Assembly: GCF_003258315.1 (NCBI RefSeq)
Contig: NZ_CP030032.1
Span: forward strand, 2,457,804 to 2,521,803
Length of the DNA: 64,000 bases
Source of the DNA: Bradymonas sediminis
GTDB lineage: Bacteria > Myxococcota_A > Bradymonadia > Bradymonadales > Bradymonadaceae
Reading direction: 5' to 3'
Shown here: in pieces, positions 15,641 to 25,047 of the stretch
Layout: every line of letters starts with the position of its first letter
Position numbering within the stretch: position 1 is the first letter of the stretch
Translations under genes and position numbers: made by a program
Notes under the pieces: generated by a model
Databases searched by the model: none
What the model saw: only the letters and a program-made list of their open reading frames with translations
Told to the model about the DNA's origin: nothing

Positions 15641-15853
15641 TTAAAGTGCGGATTCTTCCAGCTCGAACTTCACGTATTTCGGCATCACGCGAACTTTTTT
15701 GCCGGGCATATACTCAAGCTCGACGGTCTGGTTGATCGGCACCATTTCTTTGGAAACGAAGCACATGATCTTCTGTCCGCCGGTGTCGCGCTCTTCTTGC
15801 TCGGCTGCTTGTTGCTCGGTTGCCTCTTCGGCGTTCTTCACTTCTTCGGCCAT
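15641..15853 (-). CDS. Small acidic protein of unknown function
   Basis: A 70-residue product with an acidic Glu/Ala/Gln-rich N-terminal third and a C-terminal part containing GQKIMCFVSKEMVPINQT and GKKVRVMPKYVKFE, which looks like a compact beta fold. No signal peptide or membrane segment is seen. The ATG at 15853 is chosen for a strong AAGGAG seven bases upstream; an earlier in-frame start at 15898 would read through a hairpin (15877-15896). I do not recognise the family. The gene has its own terminator and is not part of the mraZ transcript. A single Cys argues against a zinc ribbon. Confidence 0.75.
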   Translation of the reverse strand: MAEEVKNAEEATEQQAAEQEERDTGGQKIMCFVSKEMVPINQTVELEYMPGKKVRVMPKYVKFELEESAL

Positions 15854-16259
15854 GTTGCTTCTCCTTAAGAGGATTGGAGCCGAGTGATTTCGGCTCAATC
15901 AATTGGATAATAAATTCAGTTCAGGTCTATGCTTTTCGCGATTATCAGAAATCGTCTTCCAGGCCCGCAGCCCCTGCTTTGCGCGGCAGGCCCTTGAATA
16001 AGCGTTGCTCCATTAGCAATCCCAGGGGCGCACGTCAACATTGCGGTCGCCCTGCCCGGCTCAAGCCTGGCCCAGGCGCGGCCGTCGAAACCCGGGGCGC
16101 CCGGGTTTGACCTGATCTATGAATCAAAATAGAGTCTCAGCCGTCGGCACCACGATCAATCAGGCACGCCTACACGCTACGCTCAACCGCATATACCGCT
16201 CAAATTGGGCGTGCGAATATCGACTTCACACAGCGCCCCAAACCCACCGCGTATGACCT
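15854..16259. other. Non-coding divergent intergenic region
   Basis: 406 bases between the divergent small gene (minus) and the TPR lipoprotein (plus). It contains a GAGCCG/CGGCTC hairpin at 15877-15896 in the leader of the small gene, and the palindrome and promoter described at 16084-16135. I see no coding sequence. Confidence 0.6.
16084..16135 (+). promoter_or_regulatory. Promoter-like pair overlapped by a perfect palindrome
   Basis: AAACCCGGG and CCCGGGTTT (16088-16108) form a perfect 9-bp inverted repeat with a GCG centre, extendable by GTC/GAC with one bulged base. TTGACC (16107-16112) overlaps its right arm and TAGAGT follows after 17 bases (16130-16135). This would place an operator on the -35 of a promoter reading into the lipoprotein gene at 16260. 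Confidence 0.4.
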
Positions 16260-17864
16260 ATGTATAAAATGATAAGCCGCGCCGCGCTCACCTATATCCT
16301 CGCCGCGCTCCTGGCGCTCAGCGGTTGCGCCTATGGCAAGCATATCAAGCAAGGCGACTCCTTTTTTGAGCGCGGCGAATATGAGCGCGCGCTGGCTTCC
16401 TATGAGGCCGCCTATAAGCTTGACCCGGACGATCCCGAGGCCAGCGATAAGATCCGCCAAACCCGCACCCGCCTGGCCGAGCATTATCACGCCGCGGCCG
16501 AAGGCGCGCTGGCCGAGGACGACCTCTTCGCGGCGATCGACGCGGCCTCCAAAGCCTATAAATTTCTGCCGAGCAGCGGCCGCGTGGACCAGCTTATCCA
16601 CCGCATATCGACCCGCGCCGACGAGGTCGGCGCGGCCGCTGCGGAGCAGCAATCCTGGGCGTATACGCTGGCGCTCTTCGAGGCGGTCTCCGAGCAACTC
16701 CCGCCTAAACGCAGCGCGTTCGCGCAGAAAGCCACCCAGACGCGGGCGCGCTGGTCTGAGGAGCTTCAGCTTGGCGCGCGCGACGCCGAGGAGCACGAAC
16801 AACTGGGGTTGGCCGCGCTGTATTGGGCGAAGTCCCTTCAGTTGAGCGGCGACCGCACCGCCCGCCAGCGGCTTCACGCCATGCGCCAGCAGCTCGCCGA
16901 GCGCCACCGCTACCACGCCTACCTCCAAGGCGATGCCGACGACGCCGGGTACAAGGTCGTCGCGTCCGCCATCACCGGCGCGAATAAGGCCAACGCCCTG
17001 CACCTCTCGACCCGAAAGACCGACGCAGACCCGAAGATCGACGCGTTCATTCACGTGGGCGTCACCGAGCCGACCTTCGAGACACGCCGCAGCGCCCGCG
17101 GCGAATCGCTGACCTACCAATCCGGCACGCGCATGGTGAAGAACCCGGCGTACCATCGGGCCCAGGACGACCTCATCGACGAGGAGCGCCGCCTGGTCGA
17201 CTATCAAAAGGAGCTCAGCGACGCCCAATACGAGCTCGATTATTACCGCACCGAATACGCCAAGATGGACCCGGCGAGCGTGAGCGCATACGCCGAGCAG
17301 GACCTGACGCGGGCCCAAAAGAAGGTCGACAGCGCCCGGGATAAGGTCGACGCTCAACGCGAGGATGTGCAATACGCGCGCGAAAAGCTGGCCGTCACCG
17401 ACCAGCTCCTCGAAGAAGCGGTCTACCGCGACCTTCGATATACCGTCACAACCCACACGCGCCACGCCACGAACTCGGTGCAGATACGCATCGAGCACGC
17501 CGACAATCGCCCCAAATTAGAGAAGGGATTTCGCCTGGAGTTAACGGCCTCGGACGATGAGCACCGCGCATACCCCGAGGCAGGCCTCGCGGGCGACCCG
17601 CTCACGCTGCCGTCAGATGGACAGCTGCGCGCGAGCCTTTTCAGCGACGCGGCCGCGCCGGTGATGCAGGTGATTGGGGATAGTTTTGAGGGGTGGCGCC
17701 AGAAGCTGGTTCAAAAAGCGCTCCAGGCGCCGTCGGATCGCGAACGCGTCGACTTCTATGTGAGCTATGTCCTCACGGACCCGACCGCCGTGGCCGCGGA
17801 CGTGGCCCAGGAGCTCACGTCCATGACCGGCATCCCCGACGCGGTCGAAGTGCTTCGACCGTGA
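16260..17864 (+). CDS. Lipoprotein with TPR-like N-terminal region and coiled coil
   Basis: A 534-residue envelope lipoprotein. The signal peptide ends in ALSGC with Cys23 as the lipidation site. Residues about 25-110 resemble tetratricopeptide units (GDSFFERGEYERALASYEAAY, then a second helix pair). About residues 300-385 are a charged Glu/Lys/Gln-rich coiled coil (LIDEERRLVDYQKELSDA). The C-terminal 130 residues form an unrecognised beta-rich domain. No close functional family is apparent; a scaffold role in the periplasm is a guess. The gene is convergent with the next one, 12 bp apart. No clear Shine-Dalgarno is seen; ATG at codon 4 is an alternative start. Confidence 0.85.
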   Translation: MYKMISRAALTYILAALLALSGCAYGKHIKQGDSFFERGEYERALASYEAAYKLDPDDPEASDKIRQTRTRLAEHYHAAAEGALAEDDLFAAIDAASKAYKFLPSSGRVDQLIHRISTRADEVGAAAAEQQSWAYTLALFEAVSEQLPPKRSAFAQKATQTRARWSEELQLGARDAEEHEQLGLAALYWAKSLQLSGDRTARQRLHAMRQQLAERHRYHAYLQGDADDAGYKVVASAITGANKANALHLSTRKTDADPKIDAFIHVGVTEPTFETRRSARGESLTYQSGTRMVKNPAYHRAQDDLIDEERRLVDYQKELSDAQYELDYYRTEYAKMDPASVSAYAEQDLTRAQKKVDSARDKVDAQREDVQYAREKLAVTDQLLEEAVYRDLRYTVTTHTRHATNSVQIRIEHADNRPKLEKGFRLELTASDDEHRAYPEAGLAGDPLTLPSDGQLRASLFSDAAAPVMQVIGDSFEGWRQKLVQKALQAPSDRERVDFYVSYVLTDPTAVAADVAQELTSMTGIPDAVEVLRP

Positions 17865-17876
17865 CGTCGGGGCGGA

Positions 17877-19622
17877 TTAGAACTCGGATGCGGCGGGGGC
17901 GGCGACGAAGTCGGAGGGGGTGAAATACTCGGCGTCGCGCAGCGTCGCGGAGTTGGCGCCGATGCCGCCGGTCAAAAGAATCTTCCCGTTAGCCAACAAC
18001 GTCGCAGTGCTGTCGGCGCGCCCGTTCACGGACTGAGCGCCGGTCGCGCTCGCGCTGTAGGCGTTGCCCTGGGAGAGGCTTGCGAATTTGAGGACCTCCA
18101 CCCCGCCGGCGCGCGAGTTATCGGACTTACGCCCGTCGAGCACGACGATGTCGCGGGTATTGGGGAGCTCCACCGCCTCCAGGCCGCCGCGCGGCGTCGA
18201 CAAGGTGCAGGCGCCGCACGCGTTGAAGCTATCACGCCCCAACTTACCCAGTTCCACGGAGCCGGTCGCCGCGCCGTTCATATCGGTAAAGCCACCGATG
18301 GCCACGACGACCAGGCCACCGCCCGCGACATCGGAAGAGCGCACGGCTTCGAAGTCGTAGCGCGCCTGCAGCATCGTCGCATTGGGCGTCACGAAACCGC
18401 TCACGCCAATGGTCGAGGTGGAGCTAAGCGCCTGGGAAGAGTCGCGCCCGCCCAGAATCCAGATGGTCTGGTTATCGGCCATCAAGACCGCCTCGTGCTG
18501 GGCGCGCGGCGTCGCCAGCGCGGGGCCCGGGACAACCGTGCCTGCGTTCAGATTAATAACTTCGACCGTGGCGAGCACGTCGGTCGGGCCGCCGGGACCA
18601 ACGCCGCCGGCGACGACGACGCTGTTGTCGACCGGGCGATACGTCGCGCTATGAAATACCCGCGCCCCGCTGAGGCGAAGCGGCATCCCGTTGGCGTCGA
18701 GCAACGGACGAACCCGCGAGCCCGCCGGAAGACTCAGGTCGATCATCTCGATGCTGCTCAACACGCTGAGCGCACCGTTCTCCTCACCATATCCGCCGAT
18801 AACCAGGTATTTATTATCCCCGATATCGGTGACCGTGTGGAAGGCGCGCGCGCTCATCAGGCGGTCGGCGCCGCCGGGGAACACCGTGTTGGTGGCCGGG
18901 TTAAACGACAGGTCGGTGAAATATCCGCTATTGGGATCAAATTCCATCAAATCATCGTGGAGCGACAGCGCGCGGCCGTCGCTCGGGGTGCGAAAATTCG
19001 GGTCGGCCCCGGCGCGCACCGGCGAAATCGCGTCACCGCCGCCCACGATCAGCGCCTTATTGCCGCCGTCCATCGTCACCGCCGCGTGACCCACCCGCCC
19101 CAGCCAGCGCTCAATTCCCATCGACGAGATAGAGCGCGGGTCCAGGGTTGACTGAGCCATCGACCCGCTGAGCACCGCGCCGACCGGCGAAAAGCTATTT
19201 ACCGGGTCGACCTGAATGCGGAAGCTCTGCACATAATCGGTGCCGCTGAAGCTAAAGAGCGGCGTGGCCCCGTAGGCCATCGGCTGCATCGCCGCGTCGA
19301 GGACGTCGAATTGCATGCGCAGGCCATCGCTACTCTCTAACTTCGGCAGGCGCGCGTTTCGCTGGGCGACCGCGAAGGTCTCGCTCTCCACCACCCGGCC
19401 GGTGGCCGGCTCGGTGAGGCTCACCCGAACATTCTGGGCGCCCGGGAAATTCGGCAGCGTGGTCTGAAAGCCGAGCGTCCCGTCCACCCCGGGGCCCCAA
19501 CCGATGACGTCGACCCGCAGGTTGCCGTCGCGCGAGTCGACCCCGTCGCCGCAACCCAACGTGGTAGCGCCAACCGAAAGCATCAAACAGGCGGGAAGAA
19601 TATATCGCTGAAGATTCGCCAT
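17877..19622 (-). CDS. Kelch-repeat lipoprotein
   Basis: A 581-residue exported lipoprotein; the ATG at 19622 gives a signal peptide ending TTLGC (Cys24). From about residue 190 onward several blades of a kelch-type beta-propeller can be read, each with a Gly-Gly pair: GNKALIVGGGD, NKYLVIGGYG, NSVVVAGGVG, NQTIWILGGRD, VVVAIGGFTD, KILLTGGIG. The first 170 residues form a separate beta-rich domain. An earlier in-frame start adds an unlikely 29-residue basic extension. Kelch propellers usually bind partners or glycans; the ligand here is unknown. Confidence 0.85.
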   Translation of the reverse strand: MANLQRYILPACLMLSVGATTLGCGDGVDSRDGNLRVDVIGWGPGVDGTLGFQTTLPNFPGAQNVRVSLTEPATGRVVESETFAVAQRNARLPKLESSDGLRMQFDVLDAAMQPMAYGATPLFSFSGTDYVQSFRIQVDPVNSFSPVGAVLSGSMAQSTLDPRSISSMGIERWLGRVGHAAVTMDGGNKALIVGGGDAISPVRAGADPNFRTPSDGRALSLHDDLMEFDPNSGYFTDLSFNPATNTVFPGGADRLMSARAFHTVTDIGDNKYLVIGGYGEENGALSVLSSIEMIDLSLPAGSRVRPLLDANGMPLRLSGARVFHSATYRPVDNSVVVAGGVGPGGPTDVLATVEVINLNAGTVVPGPALATPRAQHEAVLMADNQTIWILGGRDSSQALSSTSTIGVSGFVTPNATMLQARYDFEAVRSSDVAGGGLVVVAIGGFTDMNGAATGSVELGKLGRDSFNACGACTLSTPRGGLEAVELPNTRDIVVLDGRKSDNSRAGGVEVLKFASLSQGNAYSASATGAQSVNGRADSTATLLANGKILLTGGIGANSATLRDAEYFTPSDFVAAPAASEF

Positions 19623-19718
19623 TTTATCTAACTTCACAGTATAATTTTTAGTTTTTCGCAAGAATCCTGCGCCCCGCCCCTTGAAGGACCGGAGCGCCAA
19701 GCGCCGCACCGGGGTTGC

Positions 19719-21344
19719 TTACCAGGACAGCGCCGCGTCGAATTTTCCGCCGCCCGCAGGGTCAGCGTCGTCAGCAAATAACAGCACGCCGCCGACCACT
19801 GCGCCCGCGACCAGGACCGCCGCGCTACCGGCGCCGACCCACATCCAAACATTCGAGTCATCGTCTTCGTCGAGCCCATCTTCGATCGGCGGCAGCGGCT
19901 TGACGGATTTGGACTGCTCAACGGGAGCCTGCGCGACCGGCTTGGTCTCAGCCGGCGCCTGCGTGCTCGGCTTCTTATCGGCCTCACCGGCGGCCGGCTT
20001 GACCGCCACTGCTGCCGGGGCGGGCTTCAGGTCCACCGAGGTCACGAGCTTGTCGCCCGCCTCGGCCCCGACCACGCCGCTGATCGAATTGGCCAGGGTA
20101 TTCACGCCCACCCGCAGGTTCGACAGCGCCAGGGTAAAGGACACATCGCCCTCGCGGACCAGCTCACTGGTCTCGACATTATAGATGAAGGGGACCGCCG
20201 AATAACTCGAGCGCTTCTTCACCATCACGACCCAGGCCATATATTTGGCGCCGGTGCGCGAGTGCAGCTCGTCGAGATAGGGACGAAGTTGTTCGTCGCT
20301 GAATTTTCCCGACCCGACGCTCGAGACGAGGCCCGTATAAAACGCGGGTTGATTCGAGGCAGCAGCATCCGGAGTCGCCCCCGGCGCGCCAAGCTTGGCC
20401 TCAAAGGTCTGCTCTTTCGAGCGCCCACGCACCCGAATCTGCTCGCTCCACACCCCACCGGTCGCGCCGCGAACGACGAGATAGTGGTAACCGTAGCCGA
20501 TATCGTTGAGCTCAACCGGAGCCTGACCTTTCTCGACGCCGTCGACAAATACGGTGGCCTTCTCGCCGCCTGCGGTGACGCTGATCTTGCCCGGACCGGC
20601 CTTTTTGACCTTGTCGGCCTCGACCTGGTAAACCTCACGCAACTCTTTAGGGAATTTCTCGGGGTCCAACTTCTCGTTGGGACGAAGATTCGCGTAGACC
20701 TGCATCTTTTTGCGGGCGTCGAAATCAAAGCCCGCCAGGAAGTACGCGAGCGCCATATTCCGATAGGCGTCGACCAGGACGTTGAAATTCTCGAGGTCTG
20801 CCAGGTTCTTCTCGAGGCTGTCCACCGAGCGCTGGAAGGTCGTCGCCGCGCGGTCATTCTGACCGGCGGTCAGCAGGCCGATGCCCGAGGTATAGAGGCG
20901 CTCGGCCTCGGCGAGCTCCGCGTTCGGATTGCCCCCGCCCTGCTGCATCATCGCCTCATAGGTCGGCAGAAGCTTGGCGCTGCGCTTGTCCGCGAGCTGC
21001 GCGCGCAGCATCTCACCGATGCGCTCCGGGATAATCTCGGACATCTCCCCTTTGATTCCCTGGGTCGGCAGCAAGAACATCGTGGGCGTCGGGCCCGCGG
21101 GCTTGGGCGCCGGCGCGGCCTCTTCGGCCTGCTTGGCTTCGCCCGCGTCATCCGACGCGCCCGGCGCTGCCTGCTGGGCGATGGCTGCCAATGGAGAGCA
21201 AACAAACGCCATCATCGTTGCGATGGCGCAGGCCGAGCGCAAAATTTTGGCGCGGCAGGTGGATTCCCCGAGGGACGTCTTCTTGGTCGAGTTATCAATC
21301 ATCAATATATCTTCGGAAGCTCTTGGAGCCTGATTGGAGATCAT
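19719..21344 (-). CDS. Secreted PEGA/TPR-type protein with C-terminal membrane anchor
   Basis: A 541-residue protein of a style common in myxobacterial-type genomes. It has an N-terminal signal peptide (CAIATMMAFVCSPLAAIAQ), an acidic Ala/Pro linker, a TPR-like helical part (about 140-230), a PEGA-type beta sandwich (KISVTAGGEKATVFVDGVEKG, about 250-310), a central unrecognised domain, a Pro/Ala linker, and a C-terminal membrane helix (VWMWVGAGSAAVLVAGAVVGGVLLF). Function unknown; envelope anchoring or signalling is plausible. ATG at 21302 is an alternative start and would give a shorter signal peptide. It precedes the kelch lipoprotein gene by 96 bp. Confidence 0.8.
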   Translation of the reverse strand: MISNQAPRASEDILMIDNSTKKTSLGESTCRAKILRSACAIATMMAFVCSPLAAIAQQAAPGASDDAGEAKQAEEAAPAPKPAGPTPTMFLLPTQGIKGEMSEIIPERIGEMLRAQLADKRSAKLLPTYEAMMQQGGGNPNAELAEAERLYTSGIGLLTAGQNDRAATTFQRSVDSLEKNLADLENFNVLVDAYRNMALAYFLAGFDFDARKKMQVYANLRPNEKLDPEKFPKELREVYQVEADKVKKAGPGKISVTAGGEKATVFVDGVEKGQAPVELNDIGYGYHYLVVRGATGGVWSEQIRVRGRSKEQTFEAKLGAPGATPDAAASNQPAFYTGLVSSVGSGKFSDEQLRPYLDELHSRTGAKYMAWVVMVKKRSSYSAVPFIYNVETSELVREGDVSFTLALSNLRVGVNTLANSISGVVGAEAGDKLVTSVDLKPAPAAVAVKPAAGEADKKPSTQAPAETKPVAQAPVEQSKSVKPLPPIEDGLDEDDDSNVWMWVGAGSAAVLVAGAVVGGVLLFADDADPAGGGKFDAALSW

Positions 21345-21614
21345 GATCTCATTCGTATTTACAATAGAAAATCGTCAGCCATGCATCACAAATATCGCCC
21401 GCGCGCGGCCCGAACGGCCCTCATGGATAACACGAGCTAAAATTAAGCGTCAACTCAATGCGCCGGGCTAAGCGGCTGTGTATCTTAACAATTACGCGCT
21501 CGCTCGCCTCGCCAATCAGCGCCGCGCTGCAGGACAAACAAAGCCGAGCAGCGCGCCACCGGGGCGCCCTGCTCGGCCTGCTTGATTCATCACATTTTCA
21601 GACGCCGCTGCGCC

Positions 21615-22616
21615 TTATTCGGTCGCCTTCTCGGCTTCCGCGCTCTTCACAGCTTCAAGCTCTGCTTCAATCGCCGCGATAATCGCAGCCTTATCGATGC
21701 CCCCCTGATACTGACGCCCGTTGATATAAAGCGTCGGGGTGCCGGTCAGCCCAGCCGCCTCGCCCTCTTGACGGTCACGCGTGATCGCGCCCGCGATCAT
21801 CGGGCTCTTCAGGTCGGTCTTGAATTTCGCCATATTCAGGCCGATTCGGCCGGCAAATTTCTCGTAGCTATCCGCGGCGAGCGAACGCTGGTTCTCGAAC
21901 ACCAGGTCGTGCATGGGCCAGAATTTATCCTGGTTATGCGCGGCAAGCGTGGCGATCGCCGCGCTCATGGACTGGTTATGCGCGTTGAGCGGGAATTGCT
22001 TGAAGTAGATGACGATCTTGTCGCCATATTCTTTGGAAATCTCGTCGAGGATTCCCGAGGCCACTTTACAATGGGGGCATTGGAAGTCAGCGAATTCAAC
22101 GATGGCCACCGACGCCTCTTTATTGCCCTTGGACGGGACACCCTTGAGGTCAAAGGTGTGGATCTTCTTGGCGTTGGTCACGAACTGGGCGATGACATCC
22201 TGGATCTCCGATTTCGGCGCGCCGGCGTGAACGCCGCGAACGACCGTGTTGGCGACCTGTTTCGCCAGCGCACAGGCTTTGTCCGCATCCTGCAGACATG
22301 CGTGCAGGCTCTCAGTCGAGTCCTCGCACGGGCACAGCTCGGCTTCGGTGATCTCGACAACCGTGGCGCGCTTGGCGTCGGGCAACATGCCCAGGTTCAT
22401 GCCGGGATAGATATCTCCGGGGGGCGCGTCCACGACTTTCTTGTCGTCCTTCGCCTCTTCTTTTGGAGCCTCAGCGGCGGCTTCGGCGCCGTCCTTCTGG
22501 GCCGAATCCGGCGCGGACTCATTGCTCTTGCACGCCCCAAGGGAGAGCAAAAAGAAAAGCGCGACCAATGACAGCAATGTGGCGCGGCGACGATTATGAT
22601 TTTGAAATTTCGACAT
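21615..22616 (-). CDS. DsbA-family thioredoxin-fold lipoprotein
   Basis: A 333-residue lipoprotein (signal peptide ending SLGAC, Cys29) with an acidic linker to about residue 65. A central region has a Cys pair (ELCPCEDSTES) and further Cys (LHACLQDADKAC). From about residue 165 there is a DsbA/thioredoxin fold with VEFADFQCPHC (CPHC active site) and the cis-Pro loop GTPTLYINGRQYQG. It resembles the DsbA/DsbG-like disulfide oxidoreductases seen in periplasmic oxidative folding, and the extra Cys-rich region may be a dimerisation or redox-partner segment. Isolated minus-strand gene, divergent from thrS. Confidence 0.88.
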   Translation of the reverse strand: MSKFQNHNRRRATLLSLVALFFLLSLGACKSNESAPDSAQKDGAEAAAEAPKEEAKDDKKVVDAPPGDIYPGMNLGMLPDAKRATVVEITEAELCPCEDSTESLHACLQDADKACALAKQVANTVVRGVHAGAPKSEIQDVIAQFVTNAKKIHTFDLKGVPSKGNKEASVAIVEFADFQCPHCKVASGILDEISKEYGDKIVIYFKQFPLNAHNQSMSAAIATLAAHNQDKFWPMHDLVFENQRSLAADSYEKFAGRIGLNMAKFKTDLKSPMIAGAITRDRQEGEAAGLTGTPTLYINGRQYQGGIDKAAIIAAIEAELEAVKSAEAEKATE

Positions 22617-22950
22617 AGGTTATTTTCCAAGTACGGAGAGTTAAGACAGACGGCCTATAGCACATGGCACCGATGGATATAAAGGCATCTCACGCGGCGG
22701 CACGCCCCGAGGCAACATCCCATAGAGTACCGCTAAATATCTCAATATATTTCGACCCACTACACTTTAATCGCGTACTGGACCTTTGAAGCCAATCTTT
22801 ATAAGTAAATGCGGCAAACCCGGCGATGGCGCGCAGAGTCTGCGCGCCTCTCTAGTTGGACTCGCTTTACTTCGCCAGCATAGATAATGAAATCGCCCGC
22901 TAAAATACTGATATTTTCAACCGACTCCGATCTCTCCTGAAGGTTCCGAC
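22617..22950. other. Divergent intergenic region before thrS
   Basis: 334 bases between the divergent DsbA-like gene and thrS. A compact GC-rich hairpin, GGCGCGCA and TGCGCGCC with a 5-base loop, lies at about 22825-22845, in the leader of thrS. No T-box features or clear promoter are seen, and no coding sequence. Confidence 0.5.
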
Positions 22951-24777
22951 ATGGCTGAGCAAGAAAAACAAGACGTCGACAACAAAAAAGATGCACTCTA
23001 CCGCGTGCGCCACTCGGCCTCGCATATCATGGCGACCGCGATTCAGCAGATGTTCCCGGACGCGAAGTTCGCGATCGGCCCGCCCATCGCCGACGGCTTC
23101 TACTACGATTTCGAGCTCCCCCGCCCCATCTCCACCGACGACTTCGGCCAACTCGAAGGCCGCATGACCCAGGTGATCAAGCAGAACCAGACCTTTGAGC
23201 GCGAGGAGTGGAGCAAAGAGAAGGCGCGCGAGTTCTTCGCCGACCAGCCCTACAAGCTCGAGCTCATTGACGGTATCGAGGGCGAGACGGTCTCGATCTA
23301 TAAGAACGGCCCCTTCACCGACCTGTGCGCCGGCCCGCATGTCGAGTCCACCGGTGCCTGCGAGCATTTCAAGCTCCAAAAAGTCGCCGGCGCCTATTGG
23401 CGAGGCGACGAGAATAATCCGATGCTCCAGCGCATCTACGGCACGGCCTTTGAGACCGCCGACGAGCTCAAGGAATATCTCTTCATGCTCGAAGAGGCCA
23501 AACGCCGCGACCACCGCAAGCTCGGGCGCCAGCTCGGCCTCTTTGACTTCGACCGCCTCTCGCCGGGCTCCATTTTCTGGCGCCCCAAGGGCTGGCTGGT
23601 CTACCGCAAATTGCAGGATTATTTCCGCGAAATCGAAGAGAAGAACGGCTATATCGAGATCAACCATCCCCTCCTCTATAATAAGGAGCTCTTCGAGCAA
23701 TCGGGGCATTGGGAGAATTACCAGGAGAACCTGTTCACCTTCGAGGCCCACGACCAGACCTATTGTCTCAAGCCGATGAACTGCCCGGACACCATGCTCT
23801 TCTTTAAGAGCGACAAGCGCTCCTACCGCGAGTTGCCGCTGCGCGTGGCCGAGTTCGGCACCCTGCACCGCAACGAGATGCCGGGCGCGCTCTCCGGAGC
23901 GACCCGCGTGCGCCAATTCTGCCAGGACGACGCGCATATCTTCTGTACCCAGGAGCAGATCGGCGATGAGATCTCGCTCTTCTTGAAGATGGTCGACCAG
24001 ACCTACAGCCTCTTCGACCTCGACTACGATATCGAGCTGTCGACCCGCCCCGAGAAGTTCATGGGTGAGATCGAGGTTTGGGATCGCGCGGAAGCCGCGC
24101 TTAAAGCCGCGCTGGACGCCAACGAGCGCCCCTACACCATCCACGAAGGCGACGGCGCGTTCTACGGCCCGAAGATCGACTTCCAGGTGCGCGATAGCCT
24201 GGGCCGCAGCTGGCAGTGCGCGACCATCCAATTGGACTATCAGCTCCCGCAGCGCTTCGAGCTCAAATACGCCGCCGGCGACAATACCGAGAAGACCCCG
24301 GTCGTGCTTCACCGCGCCCTGGCCGGCAGCCTCGAGCGCTTCATCGGCATCCTGGTCGAGCATCTCGCCGGCGTCTTCCCCACCTGGCTCGCCCCGGTGC
24401 AGGTCAAACTGCTGACCATCACCGACGACCAGAATGACTACGCCTGGGAAATCGCGAAGGAATACCGCACCCACGGCATCCGGGTTGAGGTCGACGACCG
24501 CACCGAGAAGATCGGCTTTAAGGTCCGCGAAGCCGAAACCCAGAAGGTCCCCTATATGCTCGTCATCGGCGCGCGTGAGGCGGAGGCCGGAAACGTCGCC
24601 GTGCGCAGCTACTCCGAGGGACGCCTTGGGAATATGACCCCCGACCAGGTGCGCGATGATATCCTGGAGAAGGTGAAAAACCGCACCCTGGACGTCGAAA
24701 TCCAGCGCTCCAAAATCGCCACCGCGGCCCGAAGCGCCGAGGGAACCGGCGATGATATGGTCGACCGCGGCTACTAA
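22951..24777 (+). CDS. thrS: Threonyl-tRNA synthetase lacking the N-terminal TGS domain
   Basis: ThrRS charges tRNA-Thr and edits mischarged Ser-tRNA. The 608-residue protein begins only some 20 residues before the editing domain (HSASHIMATAIQQMFP, with HFKL..GAYWRGD later), so the first, TGS/N1 domain of about 60 residues found in Escherichia coli ThrRS is missing. The class II core is complete: motif 1 region, motif 2 RVAEFGTLHRNE, zinc ligands in CLKPMNCPD and the later His residues, and motif 3 HRALAGSLERF. The C-terminal anticodon domain (WLAPVQVKLLTI onward) is present. AAGG nine bases upstream supports the ATG at 22951. Confidence 0.96.
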   Translation: MAEQEKQDVDNKKDALYRVRHSASHIMATAIQQMFPDAKFAIGPPIADGFYYDFELPRPISTDDFGQLEGRMTQVIKQNQTFEREEWSKEKAREFFADQPYKLELIDGIEGETVSIYKNGPFTDLCAGPHVESTGACEHFKLQKVAGAYWRGDENNPMLQRIYGTAFETADELKEYLFMLEEAKRRDHRKLGRQLGLFDFDRLSPGSIFWRPKGWLVYRKLQDYFREIEEKNGYIEINHPLLYNKELFEQSGHWENYQENLFTFEAHDQTYCLKPMNCPDTMLFFKSDKRSYRELPLRVAEFGTLHRNEMPGALSGATRVRQFCQDDAHIFCTQEQIGDEISLFLKMVDQTYSLFDLDYDIELSTRPEKFMGEIEVWDRAEAALKAALDANERPYTIHEGDGAFYGPKIDFQVRDSLGRSWQCATIQLDYQLPQRFELKYAAGDNTEKTPVVLHRALAGSLERFIGILVEHLAGVFPTWLAPVQVKLLTITDDQNDYAWEIAKEYRTHGIRVEVDDRTEKIGFKVREAETQKVPYMLVIGAREAEAGNVAVRSYSEGRLGNMTPDQVRDDILEKVKNRTLDVEIQRSKIATAARSAEGTGDDMVDRGY

Positions 24778-24806
24778 ACCCGGCGACTCAACAGGTGACT
24801 AACCCC

Positions 24807-24851
24807 GGCGACACGAAGAGCCCAAACCCCTACCCCGCTCTTCGTGTCGCC
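24807..24851 (+). terminator. Strong hairpin after thrS
   Basis: GGCGACACGAAGAGC (24807-24821) and GCTCTTCGTGTCGCC (24837-24851) make a perfect 15-bp stem with a 15-base loop, 30 bases after the thrS stop. There is no T-tract, so it may be a mRNA-stabilising structure or a factor-assisted terminator. Confidence 0.5.
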
Positions 24852-24960
24852 ATCGGGCGGCTTGACGAATCGCTCAAAAGCGCTATCGTCGCCCACGATT
24901 GCAGTATTTCATAAATAATTTGACGGGACGTTTTTTGGTGCGACGATAAACTGCCTAATC

Positions 24961-24993
24961 TGACTGCAGTCACGGGACGGCGGATGCCGTTCC
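24961..24993 (+). promoter_or_regulatory. Palindrome and GGA-loop hairpin before the beta-barrel gene
   Basis: TGACTGCAGTCA (24961-24972) is a perfect 12-bp palindrome and may be an operator. Directly after it GGGACGGC and GCCGTTCC (24974-24993, one G-U) close a GGAT loop. A TTGACG at 24920 is followed 19 bases later by GATAAA, a possible but weak promoter. Confidence 0.35.
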
Positions 24994-25047
24994 AAAATTG
25001 TCAATGTAAGTGTCTATTAACCACGCTGTTTACCAGTAGGAAAACAA

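Noticed and set aside
22951-24777. T-box riboswitch control of thrS
   Set aside because: The 334-base leader has a short GC hairpin but no specifier loop, T-box sequence or terminator/antiterminator pair.
24807-24851. Hairpin after thrS as part of a mobile element end
   Set aside because: No target duplication, transposase or second copy is seen. A 3' mRNA structure is simpler.
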